Shown piece after piece: positions 41,024-50,001 of a stretch of 64,000 nt of DNA; the stretch's first letter is position 1; each line of letters starts with the position of its first letter. Origin of the DNA: CAYQOX01 sp964419335. GTDB taxonomy: Bacteria > Hinthialibacterota > Hinthialibacteria > Hinthialibacterales > Hinthialibacteraceae. A program made the translations under genes and the position numbers. The notes beneath the pieces were generated by a model. That model had not been told where the DNA came from, did no database searches, and saw only the letters and a list, made by a program, of their open reading frames with translations. The stretch lies in NCBI GenBank assembly GCA_964419335.1, contig CAYQOX010000007.1:1-64000 (forward strand). The letters are read 5' to 3'.

Positions 41024-44000
41024 ATGGGTTTTTGGTGTAGGAAGTTAAGTTTCGCTTTAATCGGTGTGGTTTTTGTGGTTTCGATGGCAGGGAGTGAAGA
41101 TTGGCCCATGTGGCGCTACGATGCGAATCGCAGTGCTGCATCACTGCAGGAATTACCGCAACACATGAGTCTGCTGTGGAGACGTGCGTATCCCAAGTTA
41201 GAACCGACATGGAAAAATCCTCTTAACCGTGACTTGATGCAGTTCGACCGGATGTATGAACCAATCGTTATAGGGAGAACTCTATTTGTTGCCTCCAACG
41301 CGTCTGACCGGGTTGTCGCTTTAGAAACCGAAACCGGTGAAGAACGATGGTCATACCATGTGGATGGACCGATACGTTTCCCATTGGTCGCAGAAGGAGA
41401 GAAACTCTATTTCGTTAGCGATGACGGCTGCCTCTATTGTTTAGACGCCAACGCGGGAGAACTTGTTTGGAAATATAAAGCGGTGCCCGAAGATCGTTTG
41501 ATTCTTGGAAATGAACGCTTAATCTCTACATGGCCGGCTCGTGGGGGACCGGTGATCGAAGATGGGACGTTGTATTTCGCTTCGGGAATCTGGCCTTTTA
41601 TGGGAGTCTTTATATTCGCCCTGGATGCTGAAACTGGGGAAGAAATCTGGGTGAATGATAGCACTAGCGCACAGTATATTGATCAGCCCCATAATTCTCC
41701 CTCCTTTGCCAGCATTGCTCCCCAAGGTATGTTGGTGGTCTCGGGGGATAAACTGCTGGTACCGGGTGGACGTTCAGTTCCTGCGTGTTTTGATCGCCAC
41801 ACAGGAGAAATGTTGTATTATCACTTGGCCGCAAACAACAAAACCGGCGGCGCTTTTGTTTGTTCTATCGGCGATCACTTCATCAATTATCACCGCGATC
41901 AAGTAACCAGCCTCTATGATCTTGAAACCGGAAGTAGTTTGATTCGCGCTTTTGGTAAAATGCCGGTAGTCACCATGGATCGGTTTTATTGTCTAGGTGA
42001 ATCGGTCACCGCCATGAATTATAAAGATCTTCGCAAGCAGACACGGGAGAAATTGGTAAAAGATGAGGATACAGGTGAATTACGCCTGCGCGAAGAAGCC
42101 GAATGGGTGTTTGAAACCTTGTGGGAAATTGAGGTTGACGCTCAAGGAGATCTCATCAAGGCCGGCCAGCGCTTGTTTGCTGGAGGCGACGGCGTGGTGC
42201 ATGCGATTGATATCCCTGAGGAGGGAGAGGAGCCGGTTATTTCTTGGGAAGCCGAAGTGGATGGAATGGCCTCTCGCCTCATCGCGGCGGATGACAAACT
42301 GTTCGTCGTGACCTTGGATGGATACATTTATGCTTTTGGTGAAAAAAAGGAGGATGCGCGGTATCATGAATATAATCCTCAACCAAGAAGATTAGAGGGA
42401 GAAATTGTAGAAGAGGCCAAATCTCTTGTGGATACAGCGGATATGGAGCAAGGTTACTGTCTTGTGTATGGGGTTGAAGATGGGCATTTAGCCCAAGCCT
42501 TGGCTCAACATACCAACATGCGGGTGATTGCGGTATCGCCCGACGCAGAGCAAGTAGACCAATTACGGCGTGAATTTACCCGGGCGGGATTATACGGCAA
42601 GAAACTTTCTGTTTATGAAGGGGATGCTCTTACATTTCCTGTGCCCCCATACCTGGCACGTTTGATTGTATTTGAAGATATGAACGGCTTGCCTATGGAA
42701 ACAGATCCCCATTTTTTTGAAACGCTCTATCAGACCCTGCGGCCGTATGGTGGTACGATTTGTATGAGCATTGACGAGGATGAATTGCTGGAAACATTCA
42801 AAACCATACAACAATGTGATTTACCCAATGCCAAAATGTACGAGAAGAACGGCTTTTTGCTGCTCGTTCGTGAGGGGGCGCTTTCCGGGGCGGCTGATTG
42901 GACCCATCAATATGGAGATATTTCCAATACGGTGAAATCGGATGATCAACGCGTGAAGATGCCGCTTGGCATACTGTGGTTTGGTGGAAGTTCGAATACC
43001 GATGTTCTACCGCGGCACGCGCATGGTCCCCCAGAACAGGTGGTCAACGGACGCTTGTTTATCGAAGGGATGGAATCGCTCAGCGCCCGCGATGTCTATA
43101 CAGGGCAGGTCTTGTGGAAACGAAAAATACCCGGGTTGGATACTTTTATGGTTTATTACGATCATACTTACAAGGATACTCCCTTAGACCCGGCTTATAA
43201 CCAAGTTCATATACCCGGTGCGAATGCACGAGGTACAAATTATGTTGTAACCGAGGACAAAATATATTTCGTTGTAGAAAACCGCTGTTTGGTGTTGGAT
43301 CCGGTGACTGGAGCGACGTTGGATGAAATTGAATTGCCAGAGCGTTTTCATAATGGTGAACCGCGTTCGTGGGGTTATATTGGTGTTTATGAAGACTATC
43401 TAATTGCAGGTTCGGATTTTGTTAGTTATTTGGAATATTTGGGTGAAAATCCACACCGCTTGGCAAAAGAGAAACCTTTTTATAATTTTGATATTACCTC
43501 AAGCAGAAGCTTAGTCGTTATGGATCGGCATAGCGGGGAAGTGAAGTGGACATTTGATTCCAACTTAGGCATGCGCCATAACACCATCATTGCAGGAGAT
43601 GGCAAATTATTCTGTATCGATGCTATGCCACAATTGGTGATGGATGCATTAAAACGCCGAGGCCAGAAATTTCATGCCACTCCACGTTTGCTTGCGTTCA
43701 ATATCGAAACAGGTGAAATCGTGTGGAGTGAGGCCGAGAATATTTTTGGTACTTGGCTGGGATATTCAAAAGAACATGATACTTTGATTCAAGCTGGACG
43801 AAAATCTCGCGATATGTTGGTCGATGAACCCACGAAGGGAATGATCGCTTACCAAGCGGCTACGGGTGAAGTTCTTTGGGAAAACCTTGACGATTCCTAT
43901 CTTGGACCATGCATCTTGCATGGGGATATGATTATTACGGATCCACGAGCTTTTAATATAAAAACGGGACAGCTCTATACGTATACCAATCCTTTGACGG

Positions 44001-44839
44001 GACTGCCTATGACGTGGGAATACAATCGTAACTATGGCTGTAATTATTCTATCGCCAGTGAACATTTAATGACATTCCGTTCTGCCGCGGCTGGATTTTA
44101 TGATCTGGAAAACGGAGGTGGAACCGGGAATTTTGGAGGTTTCAAGTCCGGTTGTACCTCTAATTTGATTGCTGCCAATGGGGTTTTAAACGCGCCGGAT
44201 TACACCCGCACTTGTTCTTGCAGCTATCAGAATCAAACGTCACTGGCCATGGTTCACGACCCTGATGTGGAAATGTGGACCTTTAATACTTTCGATATAC
44301 AAAATGAACCAATTCATCGGATTGGCATTAATTTGGGGGCTCCCGGGGATCGTAAATCCGAAAATGATACCCTTTGGCTTGAATATCCTACCGTAGGTGG
44401 CCCTTCACCGGATATTCCCTTGAGGATTACACCGGAAGAACCATCGAAGTTTTTGCATCATTCTAGCCGCGTCACCGGCAATGAACTTGATTGGGTGGCT
44501 GCATCCGGAATGAAAGGGATCGAGAAACTCACACTTCGTTTAAAAGGAGAATCTCCCTCTTCAGGAAGATATACCATAAGGCTGGTTTTCATGGAGCCAG
44601 AAGCGTTAGAACCAGGGGAGCGGGTCATGGATGTGTATCTCCAAGGCGAAAAAGTCTTGGAGGATTTTGATATTATGGAAGAGACGGGCGCTGTACGCCA
44701 TGGTATAGAAAAAACATTCTCTGACATCTTCATTGAGAATGAATTGACTATCGAACTCGTGAGTGCTGGGAATGACCCTGAGACGATTCTTTGTGGAGTG
44801 GAGTTGATTGAAAACACTTCACTCACTCAAGCCCGTTAA
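41024..44839 (+). CDS. Large exported PQQ-like beta-propeller protein with inserted methyltransferase-like domain
   Basis: A 1271-residue protein starting at ATG 41024 (AAGGTGG at 41012-41018), with a signal peptide about 1-25 (LSFALIGVVFVVSMAGS). The N-terminal half (about 30-445) is a PQQ-type propeller with repeats such as 'VVALETETGEERWSYHV', 'LYCLDANAGELVWKY' and 'IFALDAETGEEIWV'. About 465-620 is a Rossmann methyltransferase-like insert: 'GYCLVYGVEDGHLAQAL', 'VIAVSPDAEQVDQLR', 'GLYGKKLSVYEGDALTFPVP' and 'RLIVFEDMN'. A second propeller follows (about 640-1120), then a C-terminal beta domain (about 1150-1265, malectin or CBM-like by pattern). Whether it binds PQQ or SAM is unproven. No partner dehydrogenase is adjacent. 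Confidence 0.85.
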   Translation: MGFWCRKLSFALIGVVFVVSMAGSEDWPMWRYDANRSAASLQELPQHMSLLWRRAYPKLEPTWKNPLNRDLMQFDRMYEPIVIGRTLFVASNASDRVVALETETGEERWSYHVDGPIRFPLVAEGEKLYFVSDDGCLYCLDANAGELVWKYKAVPEDRLILGNERLISTWPARGGPVIEDGTLYFASGIWPFMGVFIFALDAETGEEIWVNDSTSAQYIDQPHNSPSFASIAPQGMLVVSGDKLLVPGGRSVPACFDRHTGEMLYYHLAANNKTGGAFVCSIGDHFINYHRDQVTSLYDLETGSSLIRAFGKMPVVTMDRFYCLGESVTAMNYKDLRKQTREKLVKDEDTGELRLREEAEWVFETLWEIEVDAQGDLIKAGQRLFAGGDGVVHAIDIPEEGEEPVISWEAEVDGMASRLIAADDKLFVVTLDGYIYAFGEKKEDARYHEYNPQPRRLEGEIVEEAKSLVDTADMEQGYCLVYGVEDGHLAQALAQHTNMRVIAVSPDAEQVDQLRREFTRAGLYGKKLSVYEGDALTFPVPPYLARLIVFEDMNGLPMETDPHFFETLYQTLRPYGGTICMSIDEDELLETFKTIQQCDLPNAKMYEKNGFLLLVREGALSGAADWTHQYGDISNTVKSDDQRVKMPLGILWFGGSSNTDVLPRHAHGPPEQVVNGRLFIEGMESLSARDVYTGQVLWKRKIPGLDTFMVYYDHTYKDTPLDPAYNQVHIPGANARGTNYVVTEDKIYFVVENRCLVLDPVTGATLDEIELPERFHNGEPRSWGYIGVYEDYLIAGSDFVSYLEYLGENPHRLAKEKPFYNFDITSSRSLVVMDRHSGEVKWTFDSNLGMRHNTIIAGDGKLFCIDAMPQLVMDALKRRGQKFHATPRLLAFNIETGEIVWSEAENIFGTWLGYSKEHDTLIQAGRKSRDMLVDEPTKGMIAYQAATGEVLWENLDDSYLGPCILHGDMIITDPRAFNIKTGQLYTYTNPLTGLPMTWEYNRNYGCNYSIASEHLMTFRSAAAGFYDLENGGGTGNFGGFKSGCTSNLIAANGVLNAPDYTRTCSCSYQNQTSLAMVHDPDVEMWTFNTFDIQNEPIHRIGINLGAPGDRKSENDTLWLEYPTVGGPSPDIPLRITPEEPSKFLHHSSRVTGNELDWVAASGMKGIEKLTLRLKGESPSSGRYTIRLVFMEPEALEPGERVMDVYLQGEKVLEDFDIMEETGAVRHGIEKTFSDIFIENELTIELVSAGNDPETILCGVELIENTSLTQAR

Positions 44840-44862
44840 GTCTGATATCATTGTTGATCGAT

Positions 44863-44902
44863 CTTGTTTTCTTGTTGATTGAACTGACCTACAAGAAACA
44901 AG
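44863..44902 (+). terminator. Weak hairpin after the PQQ-like gene
   Basis: CTTGTTTTCTTGT (44863-44875) pairs with ACAAGAAACAAG (44891-44902) with a single bulged T. No clean T-run follows, so termination is uncertain. Confidence 0.4.
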
Positions 44903-45088
44903 TATTGTATTATAAGATCGCAAGGGGTATTCGTAAGGAAAAATTTAATACTATTTTTATAATTATAGTAACATTAATAGAGATTTTTATAGATTTGTTG
45001 TGATTTAGTATTACATTTTAGTAAATCATTAGTATACTTTTTTGTTGTTAGGTGGTCTTGCAAAAACATTTTATCTTGATTGAGTTAG

Positions 45089-48000
45089 ATGATGCGCGGT
45101 TCTTTGCCCTTATCACGGTATGTTTTTCTTTTTGCGATGGTTTGTTTATGTCTTGCTCTTGTGATGGTCCCAGAGGCAAGGGAAGTAACTTTGGATATTG
45201 ATCAGATCACTTTCGATCGTATCACGGTGGAAGATGGTTTATCGTACTTCATGGTTTCCAAGATCTTTGAGGATTCTCGCGGTTTCATGTGGTTTGGAAC
45301 CGAAAATGGATTGAATCGCTATGATGGTTATAATTTAAAGCATTTTTTTTATGAGCCTCTCGATAATAATTCTTTGTCCGATAATTATGTACGTGGTCTA
45401 GAAGAAGATGAAAACGGAAACTTTTGGATTGCAACCGACAAAGGGTTAACAAAATTTGATCCGATCACCGAAACTTTTACCCGATATTTGCATGATCCTG
45501 AAAATCCCCAAAGCCTACCTGCCAACCAGACGACCAGTTTAGTACAATGTAATAACGGAGATTTATTGATTGGGACCTTGGGGGGTGGATTGGCTCGTTT
45601 TAATGAAGAAGATGGAACTTTTCTCTCATACCAACATGAGGATGGGAATCCTCTATCCATAAGTAACAATCATGTCAATGCATTATCTAAAGATCGGGAT
45701 GGTAATATCTGGGTGGGTATGGTCGAATCCGGTGGGGTTAACCGCTTTAATCCACGGACGGGTGAATTCAAGCGTTATGAATCCATTCGGGAAACGACGG
45801 ATGATCAAACCCCTCCCGATGTATTGGATGTATGTCCCACAAGTGATGGTAAAGTTTGGTTTGGTACTTGGGAAAATGGCATGTTTGAGTTGGATCCGAA
45901 ATCTGGTGAGTATGAACATCATCTGCCTGATGAAGAAAATGAGAACAGCCTTGGAAGTAATATCGTCAATGCAATATTTGAGGATGAAGAAAACGATTTA
46001 CTATGGATTGGAACCTGGGGAGACGGAATCAATCTTTGGGATCGTGATATGGGGGTTATTCATCGAATTCAGCCAAAAGTTGGGGTTGAGCACAGTTTAA
46101 GCAGTGAAGTGGTGACTGAGATTTACCGGGATAATCAAGATACGTTATGGATAGGAACGATAGACAATGGAGTCAGCCGTTATGATCCCAATCGTCTTCG
46201 TTTTAAACATTTTTATAATATTCTTGATACAGAAAACAGTATAAATGAGGATAGAGTTTATGCCTTGCTGTGCGATCAAAATGGGATCATTTGGATTGGA
46301 ACCGATGGGGGCGGCTTGAATCGTTATGATCCTGAAACAGGAAATTTTAAACATTATATGAATGATCCCGATGATCCCCATTCTATAAAACGCGATACGA
46401 TTATTTCGCTCATGGAAGCAGACGATGGTGCCATTTGGGTGGGGAATTGGCGAGGGTATGTTTATCGTTTTGATCCAGAAACAGAGAAATTTGAACATTT
46501 CGAGGAAGATTTGGAAGATCCCCATGGTTTAAAAGGGTGGTATTTTCGTTCACTTTGTCAGGTACAGGATGGAACCATCTGGATGGGGATGGAGCAATAT
46601 GGTATCAATGTTTATGATCCTGAAACAGGAAAGTTTTCACATTATGAACCGGATGAGAATGATCCTCACTCGATAAGTGATCATTTTGTGCGATGTATTT
46701 TGGAGGATTCGCAAGGGGATATTTGGGTTGCGACAAATTCCGGTGGTTTGAATCGTTATGATCCCGAAATCGATGGCTTCAAACATTATCAATGGGAAGA
46801 AGACAATCCTGAGAGTCTTTTAAGTAATGAGGTGTTAACGCTATTTGAAGATCAAGAGAAGCGGCTTTGGGTTGGAAGTGATCAAGGCTTATCGCTTTTT
46901 CATCCTGAAACCGATCAGTTTACTCATTATACAATTAAGGATGGATTGCCCAACAATATTATAAAAGGAATACTTCAGGACGAAGAAGGTTGCCTCTGGA
47001 TTAGTACCGATAAGGGTCTTTCAAGATTCAACCCTGACACCGAGGAATTTCGTAATTTTGATAATCACGATGGTCTTCAGGGGTTATCGTTTAATATTAA
47101 TACGTGCTGTAAGGGTAAAGACGGGGAACTCTATTTTGGGGGGCATAAAGGGTATAATCGAATTCGATTAAAAGATATTAAAGAGAATCCCAACATTCCT
47201 CCTATTCATGTTATTGATCTAGAAGTAAACGGAACTTCTTATCCTTTTAAACAATTCTTAGAAGAAAAAGGGAAACTTGTATTAAGCTACCGTCATAATT
47301 TTTTGGGTTTTGAATTCGCGGCGTTGGATTATACCAGTCCCGAGCAAAATCAATATGCTTTTCGTATGGGTGGGTTGGAGGAGACATGGCACTATAGCGG
47401 CACCCGTCGTTATGCCCAGTATACCAATCTCGCTCCTGGAAATTATGTTTTTCAAGTGATTGGCTCCAACAATGATGGGAAATGGAATCGTGAAGGGTTT
47501 TCGATTCCTATCGAGATTACTCCTCCTTTTTGGAATACCACCCTCTTTCGCATGATCGTAGCATGGATGGTCATTGGTTTGTTGGCCTATATTCACCATT
47601 TACGGGTTCAAAGTGTGAATGCCCACCGCAAGAAATTGGCGGAAGAGGTAGAACGGCAAACTCAACAGATGCGGCACCAGAGTATTGAACTAGAAAAGGC
47701 CAACCAGGAATTAAAGAAACTCTCCTTTCTCGATAGTTTGACGGGGATTCCCAATCGGCGCTCCTTCGAAGAACATTATGAGAAAGAATGGCGGCGGATG
47801 ATGCGAGAGAAGCAGCCCTTGTCTGTTTTGATGATTGACATTGATTATTTTAAACATTTTAACGATGATTTAGGTCATCAAGCAGGTGATCATTGTTTGC
47901 AAAGGGTTGCGAATACTCTCCGAGCGATTGTTCATCGGCCGGGCGATTTAGTGGCACGGTATGGGGGCGAAGAGTTTGTTGTTGTGTTGAGTAATACAAA

Positions 48001-48253
48001 AAATGAAAGCGCTATAAAAATTGCGGAAAGAATGCGGCGAGCCGTATCGGGATTAGAGATCCCTTTCCTTTGCGAAGGGAATCAACGAATGGTTACGGTA
48101 AGCGTGGGAGTCGCGACAGATGTTCCCAGCCAAGATTTAGAACGGCAACAGATCATTGAAGCAGCAGATAAAGCCTTGTATCATGCCAAAAAACAAGGCC
48201 GTAATCAAACCTGCTCTTATGATTCTTTGAAAACCGTTGCGACGGATGGTTGA
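45089..48253 (+). CDS. Propeller-sensor diguanylate cyclase (Reg_prop/Y_Y_Y/GGDEF)
   Basis: Membrane signalling protein of 1054 residues. A signal/anchor (about 10-30) is followed by roughly 14 two-component-regulator propeller repeats (about 40-690; units such as 'DENGNFWIATDKGLTKFDP' and 'DQNGIIWIGTDGGGLNRYDP') and a Y_Y_Y domain (about 715-815). A membrane helix (about 825-845), coiled coil and GGDEF domain complete it. The active-site loop is GGEEF at 959-963, and an RxxD inhibitory site (RPGD, 950-953) sits exactly five residues upstream, so catalysis and product inhibition are both predicted. Such propellers usually sense periplasmic carbohydrates in hybrid histidine kinases; here the output is c-di-GMP synthesis. 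The nearby glycan genes suggest polysaccharide sensing (inference). Confidence 0.93.
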   Translation: MMRGSLPLSRYVFLFAMVCLCLALVMVPEAREVTLDIDQITFDRITVEDGLSYFMVSKIFEDSRGFMWFGTENGLNRYDGYNLKHFFYEPLDNNSLSDNYVRGLEEDENGNFWIATDKGLTKFDPITETFTRYLHDPENPQSLPANQTTSLVQCNNGDLLIGTLGGGLARFNEEDGTFLSYQHEDGNPLSISNNHVNALSKDRDGNIWVGMVESGGVNRFNPRTGEFKRYESIRETTDDQTPPDVLDVCPTSDGKVWFGTWENGMFELDPKSGEYEHHLPDEENENSLGSNIVNAIFEDEENDLLWIGTWGDGINLWDRDMGVIHRIQPKVGVEHSLSSEVVTEIYRDNQDTLWIGTIDNGVSRYDPNRLRFKHFYNILDTENSINEDRVYALLCDQNGIIWIGTDGGGLNRYDPETGNFKHYMNDPDDPHSIKRDTIISLMEADDGAIWVGNWRGYVYRFDPETEKFEHFEEDLEDPHGLKGWYFRSLCQVQDGTIWMGMEQYGINVYDPETGKFSHYEPDENDPHSISDHFVRCILEDSQGDIWVATNSGGLNRYDPEIDGFKHYQWEEDNPESLLSNEVLTLFEDQEKRLWVGSDQGLSLFHPETDQFTHYTIKDGLPNNIIKGILQDEEGCLWISTDKGLSRFNPDTEEFRNFDNHDGLQGLSFNINTCCKGKDGELYFGGHKGYNRIRLKDIKENPNIPPIHVIDLEVNGTSYPFKQFLEEKGKLVLSYRHNFLGFEFAALDYTSPEQNQYAFRMGGLEETWHYSGTRRYAQYTNLAPGNYVFQVIGSNNDGKWNREGFSIPIEITPPFWNTTLFRMIVAWMVIGLLAYIHHLRVQSVNAHRKKLAEEVERQTQQMRHQSIELEKANQELKKLSFLDSLTGIPNRRSFEEHYEKEWRRMMREKQPLSVLMIDIDYFKHFNDDLGHQAGDHCLQRVANTLRAIVHRPGDLVARYGGEEFVVVLSNTKNESAIKIAERMRRAVSGLEIPFLCEGNQRMVTVSVGVATDVPSQDLERQQIIEAADKALYHAKKQGRNQTCSYDSLKTVATDG

Positions 48254-48425
48254 TTTTTTTCCCAACTCTTGATACTTATACTACTTTTAATCTTCTCGAT
48301 TTTTTACGATAACTTTCTACAGAGGCAGTCCGTAGTTTAATTGAAGACTCATGATCATTTAGAAATGATGTCTTTGTTTTTTTATACATCGCATTCATAA
48401 TATATCTATATTATTCTTTGCGAAA

Positions 48426-49160
48426 ATGAATTGGCAAAGATATGCTGTTTCTATGACGACAAGGTCGCTGAAAGTGGATAAACAAAAAGAAGTAAAGTCT
48501 GTATTCATAGTGGGTGATCATCAAATTGTACGCTACGGGTTGGCGCAAATGATCAACGCGGAAGAAGATTTGCGAGTTTGTGGTGAAGCGGAAGAAGCCC
48601 AATCGGCGATGAGAATGATTCTCGAATATCAACCGCAGATCGTCATTCTTGATATTAGCCTTAAAAATAGTAACGGTCTTGAATTAGTGAAAGATTTAAA
48701 AGTTCATTGTCCGGATATACCTACCCTGGCATTCTCCATGCAGAATGAAGAAATCTACGCAGAACGTGCATTAAAGGCCGGCGCCATGGGCTATTTGATC
48801 AAAGAAGAAATAGCCGATCAGATTTTGCTGGCGATTCGTCGTGTCTTGCAGGGAGAGATGTATCTAAGCGGGCGGATGTCGGAATCCATCATGCGCAAGT
48901 TTGTTCAAGGTAATATTATGAATAACGATTCTTGGTTGAGACAATTGACGGATCGTGAGTTAGAGGTCTTTAACCTGATTGGTAATGGTATGGAATCGAA
49001 AAGCATCGCCCATAAACTAAACCTGAGTACCAAAACGATTGATGTTTACCGCACCAATATCAGGCAAAAACTTGGGCTCAGCAACTCGGTAGAATTAGCC
49101 CAAAAAGCCTATGAGTGGGTGAAATATGGTTCTATGAGCCAGCCAAAAGATCAGGTTTAA
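48426..49160 (+). CDS. NarL/LuxR-type response regulator with altered acidic pocket
   Basis: About 244 residues, or 235 if ATG 48453 is used; neither start has a good ribosome site. The receiver opens 'SVFIVGDHQIVRYGLAQM', where the usual DD pair is G-D, so one Mg2+-binding acid is missing. The phospho-acceptor Asp is kept in 'IVILDISLKNSNG', with Ser in 'AFSMQNEE' and Lys in 'GYLIKEE'. The LuxR helix-turn-helix is complete ('LTDRELEVFNLIGNGMESKSIAHKLNLSTKTIDVYRTNI'). It may be poorly phosphorylated or act independently of a kinase. It lies 170 bp after the propeller cyclase and is paralogous to 35681-36340. Confidence 0.9.
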   Translation: MNWQRYAVSMTTRSLKVDKQKEVKSVFIVGDHQIVRYGLAQMINAEEDLRVCGEAEEAQSAMRMILEYQPQIVILDISLKNSNGLELVKDLKVHCPDIPTLAFSMQNEEIYAERALKAGAMGYLIKEEIADQILLAIRRVLQGEMYLSGRMSESIMRKFVQGNIMNNDSWLRQLTDRELEVFNLIGNGMESKSIAHKLNLSTKTIDVYRTNIRQKLGLSNSVELAQKAYEWVKYGSMSQPKDQV

Positions 49161-49304
49161 GTATAATTTCTTTCCAGCAATACCTCCCTTATTGTTAACA
49201 CCTTTCATCTTTTTCGTGTAAGATTTGATCTATCTTTAGAATGAATTTTATGTAATAATAATCTGATTCTATTCGCTGGGAGAAAGAATCGAGGGGAGAC
49301 CTTT

Positions 49305-49931
49305 ATGAGAAAGAAAAGCCAAGGTTTTACGCTCATCGAATTATTGATTGTGGTTGCTATCATCGGTATTTTAGCGGCGATCGCGGTTCCCAATTTCGTC
49401 AATGCACAGATCAAAGCCAAAATAACGCGGGTGGCAGCCGATATGAGAAATATCGGGGTGGCTTTCGAAGCGTATGCTGTAGATCATCGAGTGTATCCTT
49501 TGGGAATTATTTCTTTTTTAGAACCTCGGTGTGCCCATAGTTGGGGATTCTTGCCGGAAAGTTTAACCTCGCCGGTTCCGTATATGTCGACTCTCCCCAC
49601 AGATGAATTCAATATAGGTTACAAAATTTATGGCCAAGAAGAGCAAACAGGCCCTAGCAAACTCAATGATCCACATGCCCGGTATCGTACCGCCCGAAAA
49701 AAGCCCTATACGGGCCCTGGTTCAGGGACAAGTGAAGCAAATTGGAAATCCAGCTGGGAAAATATGTTAGCACGTACCGGAGTTGATGGTGGATACATTC
49801 TCACGAGTCCGGGACCGGATAAGGTGGAGGATATACTCCCTGCATATAATCCCCATCCCTATGCCATAAGCAACGGATTGATTAGTTCGGGAGATATTGT
49901 GTACGCTCCTGGCGGTATTGCAGGCTTATAA
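49305..49931 (+). CDS. Type II secretion/type IV pilin-like pseudopilin
   Basis: A 208-residue prepilin. The short basic leader MRKKSQG is cut before F8 by a prepilin peptidase (motif G-FTLIE, with the conserved Glu5), followed by the hydrophobic helix 'LLIVVAIIGILAAIAVPNF'. The C-terminal globular part contains 'DGGYILTSPGPDKVED' and 'YAISNGLISSGDIVYAPGG', a signature shared by the three minus-strand pseudopilins at 58-61 kb. The GAGGGGAGA ribosome site is good. No GspD/E/F or peptidase gene is nearby. It may be a surface filament or cargo-specific minor pilin. This family is expanded in PVC and Hydrogenedentota-like genomes (general knowledge). Confidence 0.9.
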   Translation: MRKKSQGFTLIELLIVVAIIGILAAIAVPNFVNAQIKAKITRVAADMRNIGVAFEAYAVDHRVYPLGIISFLEPRCAHSWGFLPESLTSPVPYMSTLPTDEFNIGYKIYGQEEQTGPSKLNDPHARYRTARKKPYTGPGSGTSEANWKSSWENMLARTGVDGGYILTSPGPDKVEDILPAYNPHPYAISNGLISSGDIVYAPGGIAGL

Positions 49932-50001
49932 AAAGCATCCATAGTGTTTTTAGAATATTCATCTTGGCATGGCATTCAATCCCTTTTTGGAGGAAATGAA
50001 A

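Noticed and set aside
45240..47060. Tandem DNA repeats in the propeller cyclase gene as a possible CRISPR or satellite
   Set aside because: They are degenerate coding repeats of propeller blades with no conserved spacer-repeat spacing at DNA level.
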